From positions 95,480,284-95,544,283 of the forward strand of contig OZ035962.1 of assembly GCA_964034945.1 (NCBI GenBank): 64,000 nt of DNA, written 5' to 3'. Within the stretch, counting starts at the first letter, position 1. Each line of letters starts with the position of its first letter. Source of the stretch: Chrysopilus asiliformis (taxonomy: Eukaryota > Arthropoda > Insecta > Diptera > Rhagionidae). A model generated the notes under the pieces. It did no database searches, was not told the origin of the DNA, and saw only the letters and a program-made list of their open reading frames with translations. The position numbers and the translations under genes are program-made. This document shows positions 44,020-54,745 of the stretch, piece after piece.

Positions 44020-44215
44020 AATCATATCAGAGTGTTTGGGATGAAAAAATAATTTGATTTTCACCTGTACGACCCAAGGAATTCGGTCAGAGACCTGAAA
44101 TTTTGCACTTAAAAGTTTCTTGTAAAAAACGGGCAATACGGACAAAATCAGAACATTCCTTTCCGCTCCACCATACAAATATTTGTAAGAGGACTTATGA
44201 GAGATTGTCTGTCTA
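44020..44215 (+). repeat. repeat family E, copy 5 (fragment)
   Basis: AGTGTTTGGGATGAAAAAAT, TTCGGTCAGAGACCTGAAAT and CTCCACCATACAAAT are diverged forms of family E blocks. The 5' part is missing. A 16-bp direct repeat TAGAGGGGGTTGACGG follows at 44279 and 44301. Confidence 0.5.
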
Positions 44216-44462
44216 TTTAGAGTCGAAAAATCGCCGATATTCCAGGTCACACGGGCTGTTCATGAAATACGTCACACATAGAGGGGGTTGACGGAGGGCT
44301 TAGAGGGGGTTGACGGTAATGTACTGGCGATATTAAATCCCCATATCAAAAGGTGGCGAACATTATCGTGATGTAATTGACCGGGAAGTCTACTCGCGTT
44401 TTATGAAAATTAAAATGAAAAATGTTTTCCCGTAAAAAGTGTGGGTTTTTGGTTCTGCTTAA

Positions 44463-44698
44463 CCCTTCTATTATTTCATGACCCAAAGAAATTTAAACCA
44501 AAATTTTCGTTATTAAAAATTCTATGAGTTCAAATTTCTATTGAACAGTGGACCACACAATGAAACACTTATTGCGAAGATCATGTATAAATTGTAATTT
44601 ACGATTATTTTGTATGCATTATACGGGGAAAAACACGTGGGTCATTTTATGACCTAAAACATTCTATTTGTGTGTATTTTTTGAATATAATAGAAGGG
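44463..44698. mobile_element. piggyBac-like MITE with TTAA duplication
   Basis: TTAA (44459-44462 and 44699-44702) flanks inverted ends CCCTTCTATTAT and ATAATAGAAGGG. ATGACCCA / GGGTCATTTTATGACC words lie inside each end. A TTAA target and CCCTT ends are the hallmarks of piggyBac transposition. At 236 bp it cannot encode a transposase. Confidence 0.8.
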
Positions 44699-44837
44699 TT
44701 AAGTGTAAAAATTCGAAACACTATCATAGATTAAACCCTAAGATATCGTAAGTATAACGAAGAATAAGTGAACTTTCAAGTTTTCTAAAAAGCTTTCTGC
44801 AATAATTAAGCGAGCTTTAGATAACGTTGGTTTTAGT

Positions 44838-45530
44838 CAGAGCTGGGCATACTTCAGTACATTTGATACTGCAGTACACGAGCAGTACCAGTACATAGAT
44901 ACTTGTACTGGGCTTGCCACCAGTATCAATACCTTAAGTATTGGTACTGCACGATCAGTACCAGTACTTGAAGTACTTGTAATCGATGCACGGATCCAGT
45001 CCCAGTACAAAAAGTGCTGGTACTGCTTTTTTACAATATTTGTATTTTTGTACTGGTTTTTTGCAATACCAGTACTTTTTGTACTGGTATTGGTTTTTGC
45101 AGTACCAGTACTTTTTGTACTGGTTTTGAGTTTTGCAGTACCAGTACTTTTTATACTTTTTCAAGTACTTTTGCAAAAGTACTGGAATTTTTTCAAGTAC
45201 TTTTGCAAAAGTACTGGAATTTTTTCAAGTACTTTTGCAAAAGTACTGGAATTTTTTCAAGTACTTTTACAAAAGTACTGGAATTTTTTCAAGTATTTTT
45301 CGCGAAAGTACTGATATTTTTCAAGTACATAGCACTGGTACTGGAGTTTCAGTACCAGTACCGATGTTGGTATTTTTGTACTGCTCAGTCAGAGCAATAC
45401 CAGTACAAAATTTACTGGTACTGAAATCTCAGTACCAGTACTTTTTGTACTGATACTGAAATGCGGTTAAAAGTATCATTACCATATACTGGTACTGATA
45501 CTTGAGTATTGAGTATTTTGCCCAGCTCTG
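44838..45530. mobile_element. hAT-type MITE made of AGTACT words, perfect 8-bp duplication
   Basis: Ends CAGAGCTGGGCA and TTGCCCAGCTCTG are inverted. GTTTTAGT is repeated exactly on both sides (44830-44837, 45531-45538). The interior is almost wholly AGTACTGGTACT-like words on both strands, with five 32-bp tandem palindromic units (CAAGTACTTTTGCAAAAGTA) starting at 45162, 45194, 45226, 45258 and 45290. Long open frames here are by-products of the repeat. Confidence 0.85.
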
Positions 45531-45538
45531 GTTTTAGT

Positions 45539-46825
45539 GTACTTCAAATAAATATAAAATGAACGTTATGTTGGTGTGTGTGTCTCCGCAACCGAACAAT
45601 ATCGAATAGATAAATAATCAAATTTTACATTGCGTGTGAATTTTCTGTAAAAAATTTTATGTGCAGGTCGTTCTAAAAATTACCAAAGAAATTCTAAATC
45701 ACGAAAAATTCGCTTCCATAAATTGACTCCCAGAAGAGCTTTCGATAGTAAAACAATACTTTTAACAGAAATTTATGTAAAATACTGAAAAACACTTGTT
45801 GTAGATATTTGAAACGAATCGATTTCACTTTAGGATATTTCGATGAGAAATGATCTAATCAATAATTCACAACAATAGAGGGTCCAAGGGTCCATTGATT
45901 TATCAGCAATAAAGTAAACCGTCTACACTAGAAATTTGATCGATATTCGATTATTTTCAATTGGGAATTTCTGCTAATTCTCGAAAATGTTTTCCGGCTA
46001 TCGGTCCATAAGCCAGAATCTGTTTAATTTTTTGTAAGCAGTGAGAAGATTCCAATCGAATTGTGTTCAATGTTCCATTAAAATATCAAAGAACACAAAA
46101 TAGAAGTATAGACCTCTGGCGAAAAAGCTAAAATCATATAAAATATACAGATACGACTTCCAAATGTGATTATGTTTATATTCATCTGATGATGATACGA
46201 TATGATATCCATCTTGTCATCCATTGAAATTGTGCAACATTTTGATCTGAAAACGAATTGAAACTGAACTGAATTTGGTAACCAGCAACTGAAAACATTC
46301 ATCTTTTTATGTGCATTTAACCATCTATCCATCTCTGTATCTACAATAAAATATATCTATCTAGATAGATATTCATGGGGCCAATATGGCCAAAGATGTT
46401 TTCATTTTGCTAATGTAATGAAATTTAGGTCAACAACTTGTATAATAACAAATGTATAAAAAAAAATATACAATTTCAACAGATTCCAGTGTTATGGAAA
46501 TACTTATGCCCCTTATTTTTAGTACAATTTCATTTTCAGCAAGTGGGAATTTATTTTTTCATGTTCATTTTGAAGAGATTCCACAGATTTCATTCAGGTT
46601 CACTAAAATTTAATTGAGCAACTCAATCGAGGAAAAAATATGCAAGTAATTAAAGATTTTATGAACAACATATGAACGAAACAAAGAGAATTTAATGAAA
46701 ATATTTTTATTTTACTGTATATAAAAGCATGTTGCCAAAAATGAAATAAAAAAATACAATAGAAGATTAAAAGTCTTATTGAAGAAAAAATTATTAATTA
46801 TTCAAAAAATGACAAAAAGAAAATA
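45539..46825. other. no recognisable feature
   Basis: AT-rich intron without paired ends, tandem arrays or supported exons. Confidence 0.5.
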
Positions 46826-47219
46826 TCTGATTTGAACAGCACATGACTTTCTTATACAAAATCTACGTTTCTGGGCGATTTACACTATAGCTCGACGAAT
46901 AAAAGACTGGTTTACATAAAAAACTGACTTTTTATACAAAATCTGAAATATCTCGATAACGGTAAATGATATCCATTTACGGTATAAGGCAAAAGTGTAG
47001 AGAATTTCAGTGTCTTTAATTTTTCATTCAACTATTTTGTCGAAAAACGGTTAGTTTGCAAGCAATTAGCAAACACTTTTTTTTACCTTTTAAGGAAAAT
47101 ATCTTAATAACGGTAAAATATAGGCTATAACAGTAAAACAAAAAAAATTGTGAGCAATATTATTCTTTTATATTCATATCATACATTGAATCACCGAAAA
47201 CCCGTTGTTTTTCGAGATA

Positions 47220-48512
47220 TACGAGGGCAGTCCGATAAGTACTTAGCCTCACCGCCCGATGGCGCCACTATCGCAGGAGAAATTTACTATCGTGTAGTAC
47301 ATTCTCATAGACGGCTACAGTCAAAATTTCAGCCGAATCGAACTCGTAGTTTTGTTTTGACCGCGTATGGAAGCGGGCGTGTCTGCGGATTTCAGAAAAA
47401 TGGAAAAAGAGCAATATCGGTCGGTGATTCGATTCTTGTTTCTGGAAGGGAAATCGCGCAGCGAAATCAAAGAGCGCTTGGATGCTGTGTACGGTGACTC
47501 TTCTCCTTCGATGGCGACCGTCAAAAATTGGTATAACGAGTTTCAACGTGGTCGCACGTCGGTTTTTGATGAGCGACGCCCAGGTGCTACGAAAACGGCT
47601 ACCACGGAGGATAACATAACAAAAATCCACGATCTCGTATTGGCAGACCGCCGATTGAAGGTGCGCGAGATAGCTGAGACAGTAGGCATCTCAAAAGACC
47701 GCGTGGGTCATATCCATCATGAAATTTTGGGCATGAGAAAGCTGTCGGCGCGATGGGTGCCGCGTTTGCTCACTCCGGACAACAAGCGCAACCGTGAAAC
47801 CACTTCACAGCAGTGTTTGACGCTGTTTAAGCACAATCCGAAGGAGTTTCTGCGTCGTTTCGTGACCGTCGACGAAACATGGATCCACTGGTACACACCA
47901 GAGACTAAGGAACAGTCGAAACAGTGGACTTTACCCGGCGAACGTGCTCCGAAGAAGGTGAAGACTGTCCTATCTGCCGGAAAGGTGATGGCCACCGTTT
48001 TCTGGGATTCACAAGGTGTGATCTACATCGACTACCTGGAGAAGGGCAAAACGATCACAGGGCTCTACTATACCGAATTATTGGGCCGATTCGACGCCGA
48101 ATTGCAGAAAAACGGCCCCATTTGGCGAAGAAAAAAGTGCTCTTCCACCATGACAACGCACCGGCTCACACCTCCGCCTTCGCCACGGCCAAATTGGTCG
48201 AATTGGGCTACGAACTGCTGCCCCATCCACCGTATTCTCCAGATTTGGCACCGTGCGACTTCTTTTTGTTTCCAAACTTGAAAAAGTCACTCGCCGGGCA
48301 GAAATTTGAGTCGAATGAGGAGGTAATCGCCGCTACGGAGGCCTACTTTGCAGACCTCGAGAAAACGTATTTTTCAGACGGGTTAAAGAAGTTGGAGCAT
48401 CGCTGGGTCAAGTGTATCGAGCTAAAAGGAGACTATGTTGAGAAATAAATGGTCACTTTACCAAAATTTTCGTTTTTTTTGTAGGCTAAGTACTTATTGG
48501 ACTGCCCTCGTA
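47220..48512 (+). mobile_element. nearly intact mariner transposon, 1293 bp
   Basis: Terminal inverted repeats of 29 bp with one mismatch (TACGAGGGCAGTCCGATAAG at the left, TACGAGGGCAGTCCAATAAG complementary at the right) lie between TA target duplications at 47218-47219 and 48513-48514. Length, TA target and single transposase frame fit the mariner family. It sits in repeat C copy 4. Confidence 0.95.
47367..48448 (+). pseudogene. mariner D,D34D transposase, one frameshift
   Basis: The frame from ATG 47367 encodes an N-terminal helix-turn-helix region (FLEGKSRSEIKERL, with the linker WYNEFQRGRTSV), a second DNA-binding segment (KVREIAETVGISKDRVG) and the first catalytic aspartate in VDETWIHWY. 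The frame shifts by one base in the A run at 48108-48112. The rest continues in the other frame: second aspartate in HHDNAPAH and, 34 residues later, the third in SPDLAPCDFFLFP, to a stop at 48448. All three catalytic residues are therefore present but split. Otherwise about 360 residues, the usual mariner length. The element is probably recent but not self-sufficient unless the shift is a sequencing error. Confidence 0.9.
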
Positions 48513-48898
48513 TAACCGATTTTTAAAATACGATATATCTCGATAACGGCTTTAGATACGCAGTTCTGGTAATAGACAAAAATGTAGGAAATTTTATTGT
48601 CACCGGTCGTAGATAAGACTATATAAATATAATATAGTTTTAAAGTAAAACGCGAAAAACTTACACAGGATACACTTCCATCAAGTTTTTAACAAACCAA
48701 ATGATTTTTCTTGTATTTTATTCAGTTTTCCTAGTTTTAAGGAAAAAGAGCATGTCTTAAAAGTAACGAAGTATTTTCATAGATCTGGCAAACGAAATTT
48801 TTCTGTTTTTACAATATGTACTTTATTAAATTTTTACAATTTTTACAATATGTACTTTATTATACCTCGTACTACGTACTTTGTATAATGAAGTAAAA

Positions 48899-50030
48899 AG
48901 GTATCAAGCAGAAATTTTACTTGAAGAACGAAAAGTACGCGCTAAGAATTTTAATTAGCGAACATATTCTGATGCAAATTTTAACAGCAGCGAATTCTTA
49001 TCAACATAGTTGCGAACGATTCGATGATTGTTGTGTGATTTTCTCTGTTACAAGGTGGTGATTTTTTTAGTTCACCAGTTGTTACTTTAAATCGACCTTT
49101 AAAAAGAATGCAGGTATTTAACCATGTTTTTTTTAAATTCAAAAATGATATTCTTTGTCCTCGAAACCCAATTTTTTATTGATAAAGTAAATGTAACAAT
49201 TTTATAATGAGGAATCGTGACTATTACTAAAATAGTTAATTTTAATTACAAAAATAGTCAAAATGGGATATTTTTATAATAAATTTACTATTTAGTAGTA
49301 AAATTTCCTATTTTGTGGTTAAATTGACTATTTTTGTAATTGAAATTAACTGCTTTATAATTGAAATTAACTTTTTTTAGTAATAGTTACGATTCCACGT
49401 TATAAAATAGTTAGATTTTCTATTCTTTTTACTTTGCGTACATAAAGGCCGCCCTCCATTACCATGACTTCGGCAACTGCAAAAAAATAGAGACACATTT
49501 ATGTGAAGATACGTTGACGAGAAAGGGAGATAAGAATCAACTGCAAAAATTTGTCGGCAACTGCAAGAATAATTTGCCCTGTTTTTTATGGCGATTTCTA
49601 CTACAATCACACATTGTCCCTGTAAGTGAATAGTAAGCACGGACACATTCAAACTGTTATTATAGCGTGATGTCATTTTTCTCCTTCGCATGCATAGTCA
49701 AAAGCTTTGTTACCACGCCAATTTGAACATTATATTCATAGCATAAGGTTTGATATGATTGCTATAAAAGTGTAAAACTGGAAGGGATGGCGTTTAACTT
49801 GTATTCAGTTATTCCTTTTTAGATCTACATAAGTCTATCTTGCTCTAGTTTTCTGCATTTTTTTGCAGTTACAGAAGTCATCGTAATGGAGGAAAGTCTC
49901 AAATAGCCTCTAAAGGTTACCGGATTTTTTTTAATGCAAAACACAATTTCAGGCAAGCCTCTTTTTTATGTTGTGGAAATTTTTGAAACGATGTTGGGTA
50001 TCAAAAAGCTTGCACAATGATGATTTTGCG
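48899..50030. other. intron, featureless apart from the foldback at 49211
   Basis: AT-rich. Only the short inverted element listed next was recognised. Confidence 0.45.
49211..49396. mobile_element. 186-bp MITE/foldback of ACTATT/AATTAA words
   Basis: GGAATCGTGACTATTACTAA at the left pairs with TTAGTAATAGTTACGATTCC at the right. AGTTAATTTTAATTACAAAA words follow inward on both sides. No clear target duplication. Confidence 0.65.
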
Positions 50031-50279
50031 TCATTTTTTGTCTTTTAGTTCTTGAATCGTTGTTGAGATTTTGAGATAGACAAATTTATTGGCATAATCC
50101 CACAGGAAGAAACTTAAAAGTTGCACATCAAATAACCTTGGCTCCCCATTAACATGATCTTTTCTCGAAATTATGAATACTTGGGTATTTTCAGTGTTTG
50201 TCTTGCCATTTGTGTAGCATGTCCTTTTGGAAACTTTTCTGTGAGGTCCATAGTCCATATCAAGCAAACGGGGACACAA
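50031..50279 (-). pseudogene. diverged Tc1/mariner transposase fragment
   Basis: On the minus strand, TCYTNGKTNTEN, then ISRKDHVNGEPRLFD and FFLWDYANKFVYLKI, align in order with the region around the catalytic residue of the Tc1/mariner derivatives in this window (ISRNGPVEWPPR, FFLWGYVKSLVYANK). Substitutions are heavy and no terminal repeats were found, so this is an old relic of a related element. Confidence 0.65.
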
Positions 50280-50348
50280 AAAGTTAATCTTTCATTGACG
50301 TCGAATGCTTGGCATTTGCAATTCACATGGAAGAGTAACATTTTTTGA

Positions 50349-51112
50349 ATACAAACATTCTAAAATTTCTTGTGAATTATTTTCAATTCATACATGGTTA
50401 CAAATAAAATTTTCGTACAAAAATAATAGCCAATAATTATGAGAGATTCTAAAAAGCATAAAAAAAATATTTTGAGAAAATTTCCATACTCAAAATATTT
50501 AAAAAGGAAAATTCGGGGAAAATATTGATGGGTATTTATTTAAAAAAAATCCGTAAATGCGTCAAATAATAAATACCAATATTGAAAAGATTCACCTAAA
50601 TTTAACTCAACGAATTTGAGTTTCAATTAACCTTTGTGAAAGTTCATTTATCTCTAAAATAAATTTAAACGCCAATATTGTTTATGATTTCGGCATTTGA
50701 GGTTAAACGAAAATTTAGGATGAAAAATTGTTTTTGACAAATGTTTGAAGTTGAAATGGGTTAAATGATAAAACTCTGACAAACGATGCGAAATTTATTA
50801 TTGTTTAAAATCCTCACCTTATGTTTCTCTCTGCTTGAAAATATTCCAAAAGATTTAACAACCCCGGAAACTTTTTTCCGACATCTTCCTGTTCCGATGG
50901 CCCTTTGAAAATCGATATAACTGAAGTCAACAATATGGAGTCGACAAAGGGTGAAGTTATTTTGCCTCTGCTTTGACCATCCCTGCCAAAAAATATTTAC
51001 AATTTTGTGATTTACTGGTTTTTTATTGATCTCAAAAAAAAGTTTTTGTTATTTTCCATTTCCTACACAAGAAATTTTTTTTATTTCGAATGTTTTTTTT
51101 TCTTGTTTACAG
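50349..51112. other. end of the 14.9-kb intron, no feature
   Basis: AT-rich. It ends in a pyrimidine-rich TTTTTTTTTCTTGTTTACAG acceptor at 51112. Confidence 0.6.
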
Positions 51113-51211
51113 GGACACCTTATTGGATGGCTCCAGAGGTGGCTGCCGTCGAACGGAAAGGTGGCTATAATCAGCTATGTGATATTTGGGCATGTGGTAT
51201 AACCGCTATAG
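51113..51211 (+). CDS. hppy: happyhour/MAP4K3-type kinase, activation-segment exon
   Basis: This 99-bp exon completes the split glycine codon and encodes [18 protein letters not shown], the P+1 loop and APE motif, followed by [15 protein letters not shown]. The WMAPE context and the [14 protein letters not shown] stretch are highly conserved in MAP4K family kinases. Acceptor TTTACAG; donor G|GTGAGT (phase 1), joining through a glutamate codon to 51296 after an 84-bp intron. Confidence 0.95.
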
Positions 51212-51295
51212 GTGAGTCACATCAAAGCTGATTTTCTTTGTCCAAATTCGGTATTCTTGCAATGTTTTTTTTTCTTCTCTGTTTTGTATTTTTAG

Positions 51296-51591
51296 AATTG
51301 GCCGAACTGCAGCCACCGATGTTTGATTTACATCCGATGCGTGCGCTATTCCTAATGTCGAAAAGTGGATTTAAACCTCCAACGCTTAAGGACAAGGATA
51401 AATGGAGTCCAACATTCCACTCGTTTATCAAGACGGCATTGACTAAGAATCCGAAGAAGAGACCGACAGCAGAACGCCTCCTCCAGCATCCATTCGTCCA
51501 GAGTGAGATGTCGGTGCGGGTGGCCAAGGAACTACTTCAGAAGTACCTCAGTCCGAATCCATTCTGTTTCTATTCGGACGGTGATGACGAT
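51296..51591 (+). CDS. hppy: happyhour/MAP4K3-type kinase, C-lobe exon
   Basis: Encodes [19 protein letters not shown], a segment characteristic of the family, then the kinase C-lobe [20 protein letters not shown] with the conserved arginine of subdomain XI. It ends with a post-kinase stretch finishing in an acidic SDGDDD. Acceptor TTTTTAG. The donor is placed at GAT|GTATGT (phase 0), because reading through reaches a stop at 51645 and the next exon continues a recognisable family sequence. Confidence 0.93.
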
Positions 51592-51811
51592 GTATGTTCA
51601 CAAATCTATCTAAAAGTTTTATTTCTATTCATCGAAAATGTCTAACTCCCCTTTTCATTCTTCTATTCTTCTTTGTTGAAAAAAAAAAAGAATTTTTTTT
51701 TGGTCATTTTCAATTAATTAAAGCCGATGAAGTGTCACTTCTATGTCGTCATTCTTTAATTAAGTTAAATAAGACGCTATTGTTTTCATTCGTTTCTTAT
51801 AATATTTTTAG

Positions 51812-51899
51812 GCCATCGCCAACGTACCGCAGCGAATTGCCAGCAAAATGACATCAAGAACGAATGGTGTTCAGCCACAGAATCACACTTTGAAATCCG
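51812..51899 (+). CDS. hppy: happyhour/MAP4K3-type kinase, post-kinase linker exon
   Basis: 88 bp encoding VPQRIASKMTSRTNGVQ and then NHTLKS, a segment typical of insect happyhour after the kinase domain. Acceptor TATTTTTAG (phase 0); donor G|GTAAGT (phase 1). A 220-bp intron separates it from the preceding exon. Confidence 0.88.
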
Positions 51900-53749
51900 G
51901 TAAGTTGAACGTTTTCCTACGAATGCACTTTTATTTTGAATTTATGGGGAAACATTAAAAGAGTATCTATTGATATTATTTAAATCATTTCTCGCCAAAT
52001 CAATGTAATTTTTTGATACCCGATTTTTTGATACCCGAAGGTCCCCTTCCATAAGGTTTTTTTTTTGAATAAACCATATATCGACAAATGCTACTGTTCT
52101 TTAACCCATTAGCACCCAGAGTTTTTCAGCATTGAAATTTTGACAAGTTAGTTTTAATGTTCGTAGGAACCAAAACAAAAATCTTTTTTGCTATAAACAC
52201 GAAAAACTTCTAGATACCTCCTAACCGTACTCAAAGCCACCGCAAGCAATATAAATAAATGACAAGCTTCCCAACAATACGATTTTTGCGTTACATATGG
52301 TATATGTAGGATGACTATTTTTTTTTCTCTGACAAGAGGAGAGCGGGGATGGATGACTGAATTAAAAACCAAGGATATTGGATTAATAAATTTGCGCCGC
52401 AGGTGAAAACTTGTCAACAGCGTGCGCCGCAAAGATTTAAATCAAAAGCTAAACAGTGCCAAGCGAAAATTAATTTAATTTTTGCGCTCTCACATTCCAA
52501 AAATATTGGCGATAGAAATTGTAAAACCAGCAATGAAAATAAAAGCGCCGCAAGTGAAATTTTTTGAAATACATAAGCCATTCGTGGAAAATCATTATTA
52601 TAACACTATTATAACACTTAATTGAAAAAAAAAACAGAACAAAAGTTTTGTTCCCGGGACGCCGGGGCAATATGCCTGATTCCGGTACTGTCTCGGCCAA
52701 ACCAGGACGTATGTTACATTAATGGATTAATACATGCTGGTGCAAAAATTCACCAGTGGCAAAATTGGTTAAATAACAACCGGCATTAACAACCAAATCC
52801 GTCGTTAGAATTTTAACAATTTCCGAGTTACGCTGTTCTCATTTACGACGAATTTTCAAAAAAATTTAAGAAGTTTTAAATTTGTTTGTCAATCAATTAA
52901 GCATAATTCTGTTACTCAATAGTTTATTATGAAACCAATAACACTTTTATGATCTGAACTTAACTGCATTTTATTTTATCTTATCGGAATGTGTGGTAAA
53001 CCTTGTACCGACTTCATTGTGACAGAATTTCTATAGCTTATCAGCTACATTGATCGCACTGGATCAAGTTCTCTTCATATTATATCATAGATAACGTCAA
53101 AATGTCGGAAATAATTCCGTCTATCTATTAAAGACAAAATCTTAATCGCCGCCACTTTGGCCATTCCGTGCATTCTTCAATGAGGTAGAAAAGTGTTTAT
53201 CTAATGCAACGATTTTGCTAAAGCGATTACGTTTGCAATGGCTTATCATGTTGATATTTCAACTCTTTTCTACCCTATGGTCATACGAAAAATTCAAATA
53301 AAATGTTAGAAACTTCAGGTGTTATGTAAATATTTACAAAATCCATTTCTATGATGAAAATTATGCGTGAAAATGACGGCATTTCTTGTTAGGTTTTTAT
53401 GATGGTCGCATAATTGATTATTAAAAAGGGGTAAATTTTTTTTCAACTCTTCATAATATTTAATTTCTACCAATTTGAATGTGCGTAATTTAATTTGCAC
53501 TCGGGAGACCTTGAAAATAAAAACATCGAATTCGCAGTTGTTAAATTAGAATTTTATTAACATTAAGTCGGTAATATTTTAACACAATGCATCTATGAGG
53601 CAATTCAGATAGAGTAGCATGTTTTTCAATTTTAAAGCAATTTAATTAACGAGAAAATACTTTTTTTTTCACAAAAAAAGGAAAAGAAAAACTTTTCTTT
53701 TTCCAGTTCAAATTCTTATAGCACAATTTAAATTTTTGACAATTTTGTA

Positions 53750-54353
53750 TGTTCAGACCGACACAAAATCACGTAATTTTGCGAAATGATTTAGAACTTA
53801 AACCAAAGTGTTCACACAGAGATTAAGGTAATTTTGCTTGACATTTCAACTACAGGATTGCTATGAATTTTAGTGTAGATTACTATGAATTTTAGTAATA
53901 TGATGAATAATACAATTCAAAACATCGATCAAATATGTGCAAACAGAATTAGACACTTTAGACGACAATGGAAATTATCTGTAATGAAAATAAACAATTA
54001 TTTTCCATTTCATATCTAATCGCATCAAAAACAAGTCAATTTTTTTTTGCCCCGCGTAAGTTGTTTACTAATATATCCTTTTCGCGTGCGGAACACGGCT
54101 TCTTTTTCTTATTTCTCCGTCATTCCAATCCAGCACAAATGTCAAAACTGATGTACTCAAGAGAGCTGAATGAGAGATGCAGGGTTGTATTCATTGTTTT
54201 TGCTTGATTTCGTTCCTAATTTTGTGGAAATTGCATACTTTTAGTGATTTTTGAAAACAGGTTAATGTACTGGAAATCTCGTGGTTTCGAGGAAGATTTC
54301 GTTCAAAATTACGAAAATCTTCAAAATTACATGATTTTGTGTCGGTCTGAACA
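53750..54353. mobile_element. TIR element, ~33-bp ends, TA flanks
   Basis: TGTTCAGACCGACACAAAAT at the left is inverted at the right, and the match continues through TCAYGTAATTTTG. TA lies on both sides (53748-53749, 54354-54355). The interior has AATTTTAGTAAT words and an unrecognised 79-codon frame. Superfamily undetermined. Confidence 0.7.
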
Positions 54354-54524
54354 TAGTATAATTGAAATTTGTTGTGTGGAGAAGTTATGTGAAATCAAAT
54401 TGTTAAGACTTTTGACTTGTTATATTTAATGCTGGGAAGCATGTTTTGAGGAAATTTTAGGGTAGCCGAGCCTGGTCATTACTTTTTGAGATTAATTTCT
54501 CAGATATTATATAAAATGGATATA

Positions 54525-54744
54525 CAGTGTGACCTCGGTAAACGCGACCCTCGAAGAACGCAACTCCTCGGTTAACGCAACACCTAAAATTTTACACTGT
54601 TGACTCAATAAACGCAACATCCAAATAAGGTTGATTCGGTTAACGCAATTGACTCGGTTAACGCAATTGACTCGGTTAACGCAATTGACTCGGTTATTAC
54701 AACAAGCTCTGTCTACTATAGTTGCGATTACCGAGGTCACAATG
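54525..54744. mobile_element. pogo/Tigger-like MITE with GGTTAACGCAATTGACTC tandem
   Basis: CAGTGTGACCTCGGTAAACG at the left pairs with CGATTACCGAGGTCACAATG at the right, between TA dinucleotides (54523-54524, 54745-54746). An 18-bp unit (CGGTTAACGCAATTGACT) is repeated about four times. CAGTNNNACCTCG ends are typical of pogo relatives. Confidence 0.8.
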
Positions 54745-54745
54745 T

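Larger units (their letters stand above)
46826..48898 (+). repeat. repeat family C, copy 4 (carries a mariner)
   Basis: TATCTGATTTGAACAGCACA, ATATCTCGATAACGGTAAAT and AATCACCGAAAACCCGTTGT match copy 3. After the mariner the host resumes with TAACCGATTTTTAAAATACG and continues to the family tail near GTACTTTGTATAATGAAGTA. The last part is diverged. Confidence 0.7.
36216..51112 (+). other. 14.9-kb intron of the MAP4K gene, phase 1
   Basis: Starts GTAAGT and ends TTGTTTACAG. It splits the glycine codon before TPYWMAPE, so the exons on either side rejoin the activation segment without a gap. It is filled with the mobile elements listed below. No intervening exon is needed or seen. The part 36216-37401 is AT-rich with no recognised feature. 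Confidence 0.9.

Noticed and set aside
45014..45453. 136-codon Tyr/Phe/Cys-rich frame
   Set aside because: Translation of the AGTACT word array; three overlapping frames are equally open.
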